The position numbers and the translations under genes were made by a program. Positions 8,053 to 16,892 of a DNA stretch of 64,000 nucleotides are shown here, piece after piece (the stretch's first letter is position 1; each line of letters opens with the position of its first letter). Source of the DNA: Nocardioides insulae DSM 17944 (GTDB lineage: Bacteria; Actinomycetota; Actinomycetes; Propionibacteriales; Nocardioidaceae); contig NZ_KE383929.1 in assembly GCF_000422825.1 (NCBI RefSeq), positions 248,001 to 312,000 of the forward strand, given 5' to 3'. The notes below the pieces were generated by a model. That model did not search any database. It was not told the DNA's origin and worked only from the letters and a program-made list of their open reading frames with translations.

Positions 8053-8058
8053 ATTGTG
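8053..8058 (-). promoter_or_regulatory. -10-like box before cysG
   Basis: The minus strand reads CACAAT, then six bases, then GTG 8046. If used, it decides the start of the siroheme synthase gene. Confidence 0.4.
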
Positions 8059-8184
8059 TCGTGCCGGGTTCGCGGACCGGCACTCAGGTCATCGCCTGGA
8101 CAACCGGGGATCGGGACCGGATGTGAGTGGGTCCACTGGCCAGATAGGTTCGGGGCGAACGACCGATCATCAATTAGGAGTGAG

Positions 8185-8715
8185 ATGTCCCTCGAGCGTC
8201 CGGTCCACCCCGACCCGTACGAACTGCTGCCGCAGGTTCCCTCCCTGCGCGTGACCAGCACCGAACTCACCGACGGCCAGCCCCTCGGCGAGGCCCAGGT
8301 CTACGCCGGTGCCAATACCTCGCCCCAGATCTCCTGGGAGCCGGGCCCCGAGGGCACCAAGAGCTACACGGTGACCTGCTTCGACCCGGACGCACCGATC
8401 GTGTGCGGGTTCTGGCACTGGCTGGCCGTCGACATCCCGGCCCACATCACCTCGCTGGACGCCGGCGCCGGCGTGCTCGGCGACGCCGGGCTGCCCGAGG
8501 GCGCCTTCCATGTCCGCAACGACTTCGGCACCCGCGACTTCGGTGGTGCCGCGCCGCCGAAGAACGACATGGTGCACCGCTACTACTTCGCGGTCCACGC
8601 GGTCACCGAGGAGAAGCTCGGGGTCGACGCCGACACCACGCCGGCGTTCGTCAACTTCAACCTGACCTTCAAGACGGCCGCCCGAGGGCTGCTCATCGCC
8701 ACCGTCGACGCCTGA
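8185..8715 (+). CDS. YbhB/YbcL family PEBP (Raf-kinase-inhibitor-like) protein
   Basis: A 176-residue phosphatidylethanolamine-binding-protein fold. Conserved segments are [27 protein letters not shown] (ligand pocket with the D-P-D-A-P), [11 protein letters not shown] and a [16 protein letters not shown] loop corresponding to the family's 'G-x-x-G-Y-x-G-P-x-P-P' element, followed by [10 protein letters not shown]. There is no signal peptide, so it is cytosolic. The biochemical role of bacterial members is unsettled. The start ATG has a good AGGAG eight bases upstream. A TAGGTT further upstream may be its -10, giving an ordinary leadered transcript. The gene is divergent from cysG and convergent with the MFS gene, with a shared terminator hairpin. 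Confidence 0.9.
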   Translation: MSLERPVHPDPYELLPQVPSLRVTSTELTDGQPLGEAQVYAGANTSPQISWEPGPEGTKSYTVTCFDPDAPIVCGFWHWLAVDIPAHITSLDAGAGVLGDAGLPEGAFHVRNDFGTRDFGGAAPPKNDMVHRYYFAVHAVTEEKLGVDADTTPAFVNFNLTFKTAARGLLIATVDA

Positions 8716-8722
8716 TCCACCG

Positions 8723-8752
8723 ACGGCCCTGGACCGGTTGGTCCGGGGCCGT
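8723..8752. terminator. terminator between convergent genes
   Basis: A 13-position stem (8723-8735 with 8740-8752, one G-T pair) with a four-base loop lies just after the PEBP stop and before the MFS stop. It can serve both strands. Confidence 0.7.
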
Positions 8753-8759
8753 GGTCGGT

Positions 8760-10055
8760 TCACACCCGGTCGAAAGCGGTGGGCCGCCCGCCGTGCTCCT
8801 CGATGAGCGATGTGCGGGCCCGGCGACGGAAACGCAGGATCTGGGTCAGGCCGATGGCCCACAGGATGTACTGGAAGGACATCGCCCAGGTGAAGGCGGA
8901 GGCGGCGTAGTCCGTACCCGCCGGGCTGCGCCAGTCCAGGATCCAGCCGATCGCCAGCACGGTGAGGAGCGCGGCGATGAAGCCGCCCTGGTTGACCAGC
9001 CCCGAGGCACTGCCCTGCCGCTCCGGCGGGTTGGAGGTGCGCGCCACGTCGAAGCCGATCATCGAGGCCGGGCCGCCGACCCCGAGCGCCACCATCAGCA
9101 CGACCAGCGTCCACACCGGGGCCTCCCCCGGCCAGCACAGCACCAGCGTCCAAGCCGCCACGACGCCCAGGCAGGCGCCCAGGGCGATGGTGGAACGCTG
9201 CCACGGGTAGCGACCGATGCTCCAGCCGATCGCCGGGCCCGAGCACATCGCCACGACCACGAACAGGGTGAGCAGCGTTCCGGCCGCCTCCTCCGAGAGG
9301 CCCTCCGAGCGCACCATGAACGGCAGCCCCCACAGCAGCGAGATCGCATGCGTGCTGAAGCAGGTGGTGAAGTGGATCCAGAAGCCCAGCCGGGTGCCGG
9401 GGTGACCCCACGACGCGCCCAGGCTGCGGCGTACGGACCGCAGGTTCATCGGTGCTCCCCGCAGGTGCTTGCCCTCCGGTGAGTCGTGCAACAGCAGGGC
9501 CAGGAGCAGGGCGACCAACGGTCCCAGCAGGGCCGCGGTGAGGTACGTCGAGGTCCAGCCCCAGTGCCGCAGCGCCAGGGTCACGGGTACGGCGGCCACG
9601 ATCGCCCCACCCTGCCCGATGGTCCCGGTCAGCGTCGTGACCAGCGGGACCTGCCGGCCCGGGAACCAGGCGGCGACCAGCCGGATGACACAGATGAAGG
9701 TCATCGCGTCGCCCACCCCGACGAAGAACCTCGCGATCAGGGCCTGCGGATAGCTCTCCGCGAAGGCGAACCCGGCTTGGGCCGCGCTGCACACGAGCAC
9801 GCCGCCCAACAGGATGCTGCGTGAGCCGAACCGGTCGATCAGCAGACCCACCGGCACCTGCATCGCGGCGTAGACCAGCAACTGCAGCATCGTGAAGGTC
9901 GCCAGCCCCGAGGCGGAGAGCCCGAACCGGTCAGTGGCCTCCAACCCCGCCACCGAGAGCGAGGAACGGTGGAAGATGGCGAGGAAGTAGGCCGCCAGGC
10001 CCACGCCCCACACGATCCAGGCCCGTCGTTCTGCTCGCTCGGGCGTAGATGTCAC
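8760..10055 (-). CDS. MFS transporter
   Basis: A ~431-residue, 12-segment major facilitator. Typical features are the loop 2-3 motif GLLIDRFGSRSILLGG (MFS motif A: G-x-x-x-D-R-x-G-x-R), ARFFVGVGDAMTFICVIRL in helix 4 and a second-half NQGGFIAALLTVLAIGW. The substrate is not evident; nitrate/nitrite or organic acid carriers of this general type share these features, but no specific motif stands out. I chose GTG 10055 because TAAAGT lies seven bases upstream, a leaderless layout. An ATG 13 codons further up has a purine stretch directly abutting it, which is too close for a ribosome binding site. It is followed by the convergent PEBP gene and is not clearly part of an operon. Confidence 0.88.
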   Translation of the reverse strand: MTSTPERAERRAWIVWGVGLAAYFLAIFHRSSLSVAGLEATDRFGLSASGLATFTMLQLLVYAAMQVPVGLLIDRFGSRSILLGGVLVCSAAQAGFAFAESYPQALIARFFVGVGDAMTFICVIRLVAAWFPGRQVPLVTTLTGTIGQGGAIVAAVPVTLALRHWGWTSTYLTAALLGPLVALLLALLLHDSPEGKHLRGAPMNLRSVRRSLGASWGHPGTRLGFWIHFTTCFSTHAISLLWGLPFMVRSEGLSEEAAGTLLTLFVVVAMCSGPAIGWSIGRYPWQRSTIALGACLGVVAAWTLVLCWPGEAPVWTLVVLMVALGVGGPASMIGFDVARTSNPPERQGSASGLVNQGGFIAALLTVLAIGWILDWRSPAGTDYAASAFTWAMSFQYILWAIGLTQILRFRRRARTSLIEEHGGRPTAFDRV

Positions 10056-10062
10056 TGCCCGG

Positions 10063-10068
10063 ACTTTA
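10063..10068 (-). promoter_or_regulatory. -10 box of leaderless MFS promoter
   Basis: The minus strand reads TAAAGT seven bases before GTG 10055. It supports the shorter start. Confidence 0.5.
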
Positions 10069-10148
10069 CTCTGGGCCCGCTGTCGGACCGGCATCCTTCC
10101 ATGGGTCGGTCATCGCCCTCCCGGGGGCCGGTCACCGCGAAGGGGAGG

Positions 10149-10586
10149 TCAGTCGAGGCAGAACTCGTTGCCCTCCGGGTCCTGCATCACGATCCAGCCC
10201 GCACTCATCGGAGGCGCCGGCTCGAAGCGGGAGACCCGGGTGGCCCCGAGCGCGGCCAGGCGCTCGGCCTCCGCCTCCAGGGCGCTCATCCTCTCCTCTC
10301 CCTCCAGGCCCGGCGCGGCCCGGACGTCGAGATGGACACGGTTCTTCACCGTCCTGGCCTCGGGAACCCGCTGGAAGAAGATCCGCGGCCCGGCACCGTC
10401 GGGGTCGACACAGGCGGACGCGGCGTTGCGCTGCTCCGCCGGAAGGGATGCCGAGAACTCATCCCACGAGGCGAAGCCCGGTGGCGGAGGTGGGAGCACG
10501 TAGCCGAGCACCTCGTTCCAGAACTGGGAGAGGCCGCGCGGATCGGCGCAGTCGAAGGTGATCTGGACCTCGCGGATCGTCGTCAT
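10149..10586 (-). CDS. VOC (glyoxalase-like) family protein
   Basis: A 145-residue protein of the vicinal-oxygen-chelate fold: EVQITFDCADPRGLSQFWNEVLGY at the start and GWIVMQDPEGNEFCLD at the end are the paired beta-alpha-beta ends typical of the family. The glyoxalase-type His/Glu positions are partly present (HLDVRA; final E in NEFCLD). The DP-x-G-N-EFC ending is characteristic of actinobacterial 'glyoxalase-like domain' proteins. The substrate is unknown. The ATG is six bases after TAGCGT, suggesting a leaderless message. It lies downstream of uvrB on the same strand, separated by a repeat-rich 140-bp gap. Confidence 0.88.
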   Translation of the reverse strand: MTTIREVQITFDCADPRGLSQFWNEVLGYVLPPPPPGFASWDEFSASLPAEQRNAASACVDPDGAGPRIFFQRVPEARTVKNRVHLDVRAAPGLEGEERMSALEAEAERLAALGATRVSRFEPAPPMSAGWIVMQDPEGNEFCLD

Positions 10587-10592
10587 GACCTC

Positions 10593-10598
10593 ACGCTA
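10593..10598 (-). promoter_or_regulatory. -10 box of leaderless VOC gene promoter
   Basis: The minus strand reads TAGCGT six bases before the ATG at 10586. Confidence 0.5.
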
Positions 10599-10634
10599 GG
10601 CCCCCGGCCGGACAGGTGCTGTCCGCTGCCCTCA

Positions 10635-10739
10635 CTGCCGCTCGCTTGGTCGCCGGCGCTCGCTCCGCTCGCGCAGCTCCTCGCTCGTCGGAAACACCAG
10701 AGCTCGTTCCTCGCTCGGCGCTGCCGCTCACTTGGTCGC
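10635..10739. repeat. direct repeat pair flanking a GAGCGAG-rich intergenic element after uvrB
   Basis: The 19-mer CTGCCGCTCACTTGGTCGC at 10721-10739 recurs with one change at 10635-10653. The copy at 10721 contains the last codons and stop of uvrB. Between them lies a pattern built from GCTCGCTCCGCTCGCGCAGC and CTCCTCGCTCG. This is the kind of low-information, purine-block repeat often seen after genes in high-G+C actinobacteria. Confidence 0.8.
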
Positions 10740-12890
10740 TTCCATCATCTGGCGGAGCTCCTTCTTCAGATCGCCGATCTCGTCCCGCAGGCGGGCGGCG
10801 ACCTCGAACTGGAGCTCGGCGGCGGCACCCTTCATCTGCTCGGTGAGTTCCTGGATCAGCTGGGCGAGGTCGGTGCTGGGCAGCCCGACCAGCCCGTGCT
10901 CGCGAGCCTCCGCCGCGGCATCGCCCAGCACCGGGGTCGGCGCGACCTTGCCGCCCTTGCCCGCGGCCGGCTTGACGCCCCCGGCGCGCCCCTTCTCCCC
11001 CACATCGGCCCAGGTCTGCAGCAGCGCCTGGGTGTTCTCGTCCTCGCGGGCCAACATCTCGGTGATGTCCGCGATCTTCTTGCGCAGCGGTTGCGGGTCG
11101 ACCCCGTGCTCGGTGTTGTAGGCGACCTGGAGCGCGCGGCGGCGGTTGGTCTCGTCGATGGCCGCCTCCATCGAGGGTGTGATCCGGTCGGCGTACATGT
11201 GCACCTGCCCGGAGACGTTTCGCGCGGCCCGGCCGATCGTCTGGATCAGCGACTTGTCCGAGCGCAGGAAGCCCTCCTTGTCGGCGTCCAGGATGCTCAC
11301 CAGCGAGACCTCCGGCAGGTCGAGCCCCTCCCGCAGCAGGTTGATGCCGACCAGGACGTCGTACTCGCCCATCCGGAGCTCGCGGAGCAGGTCGATCCGC
11401 TTGAGCGTGTCGACCTCCGAGTGCAGATAGCGGGTGCGGATGCCGGCATCGAGGAGGTAGTCGGTGAGGTCCTCCGACATCTTCTTGGTGAGCGTGGTGA
11501 CCAGCACGCGCTCGTTCTTGGTCACCCGCTCCTTGATCTCGTGGATGAGGTCGTCGATCTGACCCTTGGTCGGCTTCACCACCACCTCGGGGTCGATCAG
11601 CCCGGTGGGTCGGATGATCTGCTCCACGACGTCCGGCCGGCCGTCGGCACCGGTCACCTTGTCGAGCTCGTAGTCACCCGGAGTGGCCGAGAGGTAGATG
11701 GTCTGGCCGATCCGCTCCAGGAACTCCTCCCAGCGCAGCGGCCGGTTGTCCATCGCGCTGGGCAGTCGGAACCCGTGCTCGACGAGGTTGCGTTTGCGGG
11801 ACATGTCGCCCTCGTACATGCCGCCGATCTGCGGTACGGCGACGTGGGACTCGTCCACGACCAGGACGAAATCCTCGGGGAAGTAGTCGATCAGACAGTT
11901 GGGGGCGCTGCCCCGCTCGCGGCCGTCGATGTGCATCGAGTAGTTCTCGATGCCCGAACAGGATCCGATCTGGCGCATCATCTCGATGTCGTAGGTGGTG
12001 CGCATGCGCAGGCGTTGGGCCTCCAGCATCTTGCCCTGCTTCTCGAAGGCGCTCAGCTGTTGGTCGAGCTCGGACTCGATGCCGTTGATCGCCCGCTCCA
12101 TCCGCTCCGGACCGGCGACGTAGTGGCTCGCGGGGAAGATGTAGAGCTCGGAGTCCTCGGTCAGCACCTCGCCAGTCACGGCGTGCAGGGTCATCAGACG
12201 CTCGATCTCGTCGCCGAAGAACTCCACCCGCACCGCGTGCTCCTCGTAGACCGGGAAGATCTCCAGGGTGTCGCCCCGGACCCGGAAGGTGCCCCGGGTG
12301 AAGGACAGGTCGTTGCGGGTGTACTGGATCTCCACCAGTCGGCGCAGGACGGAGTCGCGGTCGTGCTCCTCGCCGACCCGCAGCCGCAGCATCCGGTCGA
12401 CGTACTCCTGCGGTGTGCCGAGGCCGTAGATGCACGACACCGTGGACACCACGATCACGTCGCGCCTGGTCAGCAGGCTGTTGGTCGCCGAGTGCCGGAG
12501 CCGCTCCACCTCCTCGTTGATCGAGGAGTCCTTCTCGATGTAGGTGTCGGTCTGCGGGACGTACGCCTCGGGCTGGTAGTAGTCGTAGTAGCTGACGAAG
12601 TACTCCACGGCGTTGCGGGGGAAGAGCTGCCGCAACTCGTTGGCGAACTGGGCGGCCAGGGTCTTGTTGGGCTGGAGCACCAGCACCGGACGCTGCACCT
12701 GCTCGGCCACCCAGGCGACCGTCGCGGTCTTGCCGGTGCCGGTGGCACCGAGCAGGACGACGTCCTCGACGCCGCCCTCGATCCGCCGGCTGATCTCCGC
12801 GATCGCGGCGGGCTGGTCACCGGAGGGTGAATAGTCGGAGACGACCGTGAAGGGGGCCACGCGGCGCTCGAGATCGGTGACGGGACGCAT
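10728..12890 (-). CDS. uvrB: excinuclease ABC subunit B
   Basis: UvrB is the damage-verification helicase of nucleotide excision repair. It is loaded by UvrA and recruits UvrC. The 720-residue protein has Walker [16 protein letters not shown] (~47-60), the beta-hairpin [12 protein letters not shown] that inserts behind the lesion, helicase motifs including [11 protein letters not shown] and [10 protein letters not shown], and a C-terminal UVR motif ([20 protein letters not shown]) for UvrC/UvrA contact. Length is slightly above the usual ~670-700. The start is ATG 12890, seven bases after TAGGCT; an upstream in-frame codon adds ten non-conserved residues. I see no SOS box upstream. Its stop codon lies inside a 19-bp repeat. 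Confidence 0.97.
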   Translation of the reverse strand: MRPVTDLERRVAPFTVVSDYSPSGDQPAAIAEISRRIEGGVEDVVLLGATGTGKTATVAWVAEQVQRPVLVLQPNKTLAAQFANELRQLFPRNAVEYFVSYYDYYQPEAYVPQTDTYIEKDSSINEEVERLRHSATNSLLTRRDVIVVSTVSCIYGLGTPQEYVDRMLRLRVGEEHDRDSVLRRLVEIQYTRNDLSFTRGTFRVRGDTLEIFPVYEEHAVRVEFFGDEIERLMTLHAVTGEVLTEDSELYIFPASHYVAGPERMERAINGIESELDQQLSAFEKQGKMLEAQRLRMRTTYDIEMMRQIGSCSGIENYSMHIDGRERGSAPNCLIDYFPEDFVLVVDESHVAVPQIGGMYEGDMSRKRNLVEHGFRLPSAMDNRPLRWEEFLERIGQTIYLSATPGDYELDKVTGADGRPDVVEQIIRPTGLIDPEVVVKPTKGQIDDLIHEIKERVTKNERVLVTTLTKKMSEDLTDYLLDAGIRTRYLHSEVDTLKRIDLLRELRMGEYDVLVGINLLREGLDLPEVSLVSILDADKEGFLRSDKSLIQTIGRAARNVSGQVHMYADRITPSMEAAIDETNRRRALQVAYNTEHGVDPQPLRKKIADITEMLAREDENTQALLQTWADVGEKGRAGGVKPAAGKGGKVAPTPVLGDAAAEAREHGLVGLPSTDLAQLIQELTEQMKGAAAELQFEVAARLRDEIGDLKKELRQMMEATK

Positions 12891-12897
12891 GGGTCCG

Positions 12898-12903
12898 AGC
12901 CTA
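12898..12903 (-). promoter_or_regulatory. -10 box of leaderless uvrB promoter
   Basis: The minus strand reads TAGGCT seven bases before ATG 12890, without a ribosome binding site. Confidence 0.5.
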
Positions 12904-12983
12904 CGGGGCCACGCCGACACGAGCGGACAGCTACGGTCCGCAAGGTGACGCCGACGCTACGGCGCGGCGGGAACGTCGGCCGC

Positions 12984-12989
12984 TAGATT
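12984..12989 (+). promoter_or_regulatory. -10 box of leaderless phospholipase-D gene promoter
   Basis: TAGATT is followed by six bases and the GTG start at 12996. Confidence 0.55.
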
Positions 12990-12995
12990 GGCCGC

Positions 12996-14258
12996 GTGAC
13001 CCGATTCCGCCCGCCCGTCGCCCGGCTCTGGCTCTGGCTGCGCCGGGCACTGCTCGTGTTCTTCGGGGTCCCGGCGCTGCTCGCCGTCGTGATGAGCGTG
13101 GTGGATTCATACCGCCGCCGCGGCAAGCGCTCCCGTCCGTTCCCCACCATGCAACCGACCAGCGCGCGCGTCGGCCACGGCGAGATCACGACGTACAGCT
13201 TCGGTGCCGATCTGTACGACGACATGATCGCCTCGATCGAGAGCGCCGAGCGGCTGGTCCTCTTCGAGACCTACATCTGGAAGGGCGACGAGATCGGCGA
13301 GCGGTTCAAGCAAGCCCTCACCGACGCCGCCGCCCGGGGGGTCGAGGTACACATCATCTACGACGCCTTCGCGAACCTGGTGGTCTCGCCGCGCTTCCTC
13401 CGGTTCCCCGACACCGTCAAGGTGCTCCGCTTCCCGGTCTACGGCGCCGGCTGGCGGTTCTTCGACCTCAGTCGGTACGGCCGCGACCATCGCAAGATCC
13501 TGGTCGTCGACGACAAGGTCGGGTACGTCGGCGGGTACAACATCGGCTCGGCCTACGCCACCGAGTGGCGCGACACGCATGTGCGCATCACCGGTCCCGG
13601 CGTGTGGGATCTCAAGCGGGCCTTCGCGGACTTCTGGAACCTGCACCGCCGTCGGCTGCTGGGCCCCAGCCGGCGACCGCTCCTGCTCGGCACCTCCGAG
13701 ATCAGGTGGGAGACCGCGGTGCGATTCCATCGCAATGTGCCGAGGCTGTGGATGTTCCCGATCCGCGGGATGTACCTCGAAGCCATCCACCGCGCGGCAC
13801 GCAACGTCTGGATGACGCACGCCTACTTCCTGCCCGACCAGGACTTCGTCGACGCGCTCGTGCTGGCGGCCCGCCGCGGGGTCGACGTCCGGATCCTGCT
13901 GCCGCTGAAGTCCAACCACATCGTGGCCGACTGGCTCTCCCGCGGCTACTTCACCCAGCTGCTGGAGGCCGGGGTCCGGATCATGCGCTACAAGGACGCG
14001 ATGGTGCATGCCAAGACAGCCACCGTCGACGGGCTCTGGACCACCGTGGGCACCGCCAACATCGACCGGATGAGCCTCACCGGCAACTACGAGATCAACG
14101 TGGAGGTCATCGACGCCGGCCTCGCGACGGTGATGGAGGAGCTCTTCGAGCTCGACCAGAGCAACTCACTCGAGCTCACCGCCCACGAATGGGAGGCGCG
14201 CGACCTGCACCGCAAGTTCACCGAGCTGGTCCTCACCCCGCTGCGTCCCTTCCTGTGA
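12996..14258 (+). CDS. phospholipase D superfamily protein, cardiolipin synthase-like
   Basis: A 420-residue membrane-anchored PLD-superfamily enzyme. One hydrophobic helix (LWLWLRRALLVFFGVPALLAVVMS, ~11-34) precedes a basic stretch and two PLD domains. The HKD motifs are DHRKILVVDDKVGYVGG (~163-179) and MVHAKTATVDGLWTTVGTANID (~336-357), giving both catalytic His-Lys pairs. Bacterial cardiolipin synthases of the ClsA/ClsB type join two phosphatidylglycerols, or PG and another phospholipid, at the membrane. The usual two N-terminal membrane helices of ClsA are reduced to one here, more like ClsB/YwiE relatives. It is divergent from uvrB and convergent with the glycosylase gene, with only six bases between stops. 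Confidence 0.85.
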   Translation: MTRFRPPVARLWLWLRRALLVFFGVPALLAVVMSVVDSYRRRGKRSRPFPTMQPTSARVGHGEITTYSFGADLYDDMIASIESAERLVLFETYIWKGDEIGERFKQALTDAAARGVEVHIIYDAFANLVVSPRFLRFPDTVKVLRFPVYGAGWRFFDLSRYGRDHRKILVVDDKVGYVGGYNIGSAYATEWRDTHVRITGPGVWDLKRAFADFWNLHRRRLLGPSRRPLLLGTSEIRWETAVRFHRNVPRLWMFPIRGMYLEAIHRAARNVWMTHAYFLPDQDFVDALVLAARRGVDVRILLPLKSNHIVADWLSRGYFTQLLEAGVRIMRYKDAMVHAKTATVDGLWTTVGTANIDRMSLTGNYEINVEVIDAGLATVMEELFELDQSNSLELTAHEWEARDLHRKFTELVLTPLRPFL

Positions 14259-14264
14259 TCGGGA

Positions 14265-15188
14265 TCATCGGCCGGGCAGGTGGGTGCGCGGAGCCATCCG
14301 CGGCCCACGTCGGGGGCGGTGGCCGGAAGCGGCGTACACCAGCGCAACCACGCGCGCGCGGTGCGGTCTGAAGGGTTCGAGGAACTCACGCAGTCGCTCG
14401 TCGTCCCACGGTTCGCCGGTGAGCGCCCATCCGATGTCCTTCGCCACGTGGTAGTCGCCGAAGGAGACCGCGTCGGGGTCCCCGTGGGCACGCGCGCGCA
14501 CCTCGGCCGCGGTCCATTCGCCGATCCCGGGCAGGCTGGTCAGCCGGCGTTCGACCTCGTCGCCGGGAAGGCCCAGGGTGCGTTCCAGGCTCGGCGCGAC
14601 CCGGGCCGCGGTCACGACGGCCCGGGAGCGGGCGGGGTCGACCGGCAGTCTCAGCCAGGCCCAACTGGGGATCGCACGCAACGATTCCGGGGACGGCGGC
14701 AGCCACAGGTCCTCACGCGGGCCCGGGGCGCGCTCGCCGAACCGGGTCACCAGTCGGCGGTAGCCCGCGAAGGCCTCCTGCCCGGTCACCTTCTGCTCCA
14801 CGATCGCCGGCACCAGGGCCTCCATCACCAGGCCGGTCGCACCGATCAGGGGTACGCCGTGGCGCCGGACCGCCTCGCGCAGGAACGGATGCTCGGGCGC
14901 GAAGCCGTCGGGCTCGTCGTCCTGCCCCAACAGCCTCGGCATCGCGTCCAGCGCCCACTGGGCGCCCTCCCCCCAGGCCGTGACCCGCACCGTGTCGCCG
15001 TCCTGACTGGCGCTCCACGCGGCGACGCCGTCGGGGGTCCGGACCGCGCGCCAGTGCTCGACGCCTGCACCCGCCCCCTCGATCCGGTACGTCGGGTCGC
15101 CGCTGCCCCGCCGCAGGGGGCCCAGCATCGCGGCGAGCCGCACCGGTCGGTGCAGTTCGATGCTGCGTGTCGTGCCTCCCCGCTCCAT
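14265..15188 (-). CDS. AlkA-type DNA-3-methyladenine glycosylase (HhH-GPD family)
   Basis: A 307-residue base-excision glycosylase removing alkylated purines. It has an N-terminal AlkA_N-like region (STRSIELHRPVRLAAMLGPL pattern), a central helical domain with VEQKVTGQEAFAGYRRL, the helix-hairpin-helix LPGIGEWTAAEVRARA, and the following SFGDYHV, where the Asp takes the place of AlkA's catalytic Asp. There is no Cys-rich iron-sulfur motif, so it is not an EndoIII/MutY relative. The ATG 15188 follows TAGATT by seven bases. The extended frame to 15407 runs antisense into the ligase gene and was rejected. It is divergent from a DNA ligase gene, which suggests a small repair neighbourhood with uvrB. 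Confidence 0.88.
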   Translation of the reverse strand: MERGGTTRSIELHRPVRLAAMLGPLRRGSGDPTYRIEGAGAGVEHWRAVRTPDGVAAWSASQDGDTVRVTAWGEGAQWALDAMPRLLGQDDEPDGFAPEHPFLREAVRRHGVPLIGATGLVMEALVPAIVEQKVTGQEAFAGYRRLVTRFGERAPGPREDLWLPPSPESLRAIPSWAWLRLPVDPARSRAVVTAARVAPSLERTLGLPGDEVERRLTSLPGIGEWTAAEVRARAHGDPDAVSFGDYHVAKDIGWALTGEPWDDERLREFLEPFRPHRARVVALVYAASGHRPRRGPRMAPRTHLPGR

Positions 15189-15195
15189 CCCCACG

Positions 15196-15201
15196 AATCT
15201 A
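15196..15201 (-). promoter_or_regulatory. -10 box of leaderless glycosylase promoter
   Basis: The minus strand reads TAGATT seven bases before ATG 15188; the same hexamer precedes the phospholipase-D gene. Confidence 0.5.
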
Positions 15202-15288
15202 GGCCGTCCCGCCAACAGCCGCCCGTCCGGGCCTCGCCGGCCGGTGCAACGGTCGGGGACTGTCCGTGGTCGGGTGTTGACTGTTCCC

Positions 15289-16797
15289 ATGCTGCTCGCC
15301 GACCTCGTGGAGACCCATGCCGCGGTGGCCGCCACCCGGTCGCGCAAGGCCAAGTCGGCCGCCCTGGCCGACCGGTTGTCGGCCGCCGATGCCGACGACC
15401 TCGCCATCGTGGTTGCCTATCTCGGCGGCACCCTGCTGCAACGACGTACCGGACTCGGCTGGCGCGGCCTGACCGAGCTGCCCGAGCCCGCCGAGGTGCC
15501 GACGCTCCAGGTGCGCGAGGTGCATGGGGCCTTCCAGCTGATCTCCGAACTCTCCGGCGCCGGGTCGCAGGGCCGGCGCAGGGCTGCGGTGGACCAGCTC
15601 TTCGGCCGGGCCACCGCAGCCGAGCAGGGGTTCCTGAGCGGCCTGGTCACCGGGGAACTCCGCCAGGGCGCGTTGGACTCGCTGGTCCAGGAGGGCCTGG
15701 CCCAGGCGGCCGCCGTACCACTCGTCGCGGTCCGGCGGGCGGCCATGATGGCCGGGTCCACCGTGGCGATCGCGGCAGCAGCCTTCGCCGGATCCGAGGC
15801 CCTGGCCGAGTTCCGGTTGGAGGTCGGTCGGCCCGTGCTCCCGATGCTGGCCTCGAGTGCGGCCTCCGTGACGGAGGCGCTGGCCAAGGTGGCCGACCCC
15901 GGTGGGGCTGCGGTCGACACCAAGCTCGACGGCATCCGCATCCAGGTCCATCGGGACGGCGAGGAGGTGCGGATCGCGACCCGGACCCTCGACGACATCA
16001 CCGCCCGGCTCCCCGAGGTGGCCGACCTCGTCCGCGAGCTCCCCACCACCCGGTTGGTCCTCGACGGTGAGGCGATGCTGCTCGGGGAGGACGACCGACC
16101 ACGCGCCTTCCAGGAGACCGCCTCACGGACGGCGACCCATGGCGAGGGCGAGGAGGTGCGGGCCTTCTTCTTCGATCTGCTCCACCTCGACGGCAGCGAC
16201 CTCGTCGACCGTCCCCTGGCCGACAGACTCGCCGCGCTCGACGCCTTGGTCCCCGAGCGGCATCGCGTCGCCCGGCTCATCACCGATGACCCGGAGGCGG
16301 CCGAGACCTTCGCCCACGACGCCGTCTCGGCCGGCTACGAAGGCGTCGTGGTCAAGCACCTCGCCGCGCCGTACGCCGCCGGCCGCCGCGGGGCCGCCTG
16401 GATCAAGGTCAAGCCGGTCCACACCCTCGACCTGGTCGTCCTGGCCGTCGAATGGGGCTCGGGGCGCCGCCGGGGCTGGCTCTCCAACATCCACCTCGGT
16501 GCCCGCGACCCCGACACGGGCGACTTCGTGATGCTGGGCAAGACGTTCAAGGGGATGACCGACCAGATGCTCGCCTGGCAGACCGAGCGTTTCCTCGAGC
16601 TCGAGACCGGGCGCGACGGGCACGTCGTCCACGTGCGGCCCGAGCAGGTGGTCGAGATCGCCTTCGACGGCCTCCAGCGCTCCACCCGCTACCCCGGCGG
16701 TCTCGCGCTCAGGTTCGCGCGGGTCGTCCGCTACCGCGACGACAAGCGTGCCGAGGACGCCGACACGATCGGCGCCGTTCGGGCCCTGGAGGGGTGA
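15289..16797 (+). CDS. lig: ATP-dependent DNA ligase (LigB type)
   Basis: A 502-residue ATP-dependent DNA ligase, close in length to mycobacterial LigB (~507). The N-terminal ~190 residues form the helical DNA-binding domain. The nucleotidyltransferase core begins at VDTKLDGIRIQVHRDG, with the adenylated Lys (~212) in the KxDG motif. LVLDGEAML (motif III), RAFFFDLLHLDG, YEGVVVKH (motif IV) and AAWIKVKP (motif V) follow, then the OB domain ending in RFARVVRYRDDKRAEDADT. It lacks the LigD polymerase and nuclease domains and is not the essential NAD-dependent LigA. The role is auxiliary repair ligation. The ATG at 15289 was chosen because conservation starts at MLLADLVETHAAVA. No clear ribosome binding site is visible. 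Confidence 0.92.
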   Translation: MLLADLVETHAAVAATRSRKAKSAALADRLSAADADDLAIVVAYLGGTLLQRRTGLGWRGLTELPEPAEVPTLQVREVHGAFQLISELSGAGSQGRRRAAVDQLFGRATAAEQGFLSGLVTGELRQGALDSLVQEGLAQAAAVPLVAVRRAAMMAGSTVAIAAAAFAGSEALAEFRLEVGRPVLPMLASSAASVTEALAKVADPGGAAVDTKLDGIRIQVHRDGEEVRIATRTLDDITARLPEVADLVRELPTTRLVLDGEAMLLGEDDRPRAFQETASRTATHGEGEEVRAFFFDLLHLDGSDLVDRPLADRLAALDALVPERHRVARLITDDPEAAETFAHDAVSAGYEGVVVKHLAAPYAAGRRGAAWIKVKPVHTLDLVVLAVEWGSGRRRGWLSNIHLGARDPDTGDFVMLGKTFKGMTDQMLAWQTERFLELETGRDGHVVHVRPEQVVEIAFDGLQRSTRYPGGLALRFARVVRYRDDKRAEDADTIGAVRALEG

Positions 16798-16892
16798 CCA
16801 CCCCGGGCCGCGGAGCCCCGGCAGGTGCCCTCGCGTGCCCCGCGCGGGCGAGCGACCTCCCGGCACGGGCCCTTCTGGTGCGCGGGCGGGGG

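Noticed and set aside
9969..12830. 953-codon plus-strand reading frame
   Set aside because: It is the antisense shadow of uvrB and the VOC gene; long open antisense frames are expected at this G+C content, and its composition is low-complexity.
15260..15288. leaderless -10 for the DNA ligase gene
   Set aside because: The hexamer at the expected distance (TTGACT) lacks the conserved A at position 2, so I did not list a promoter there.
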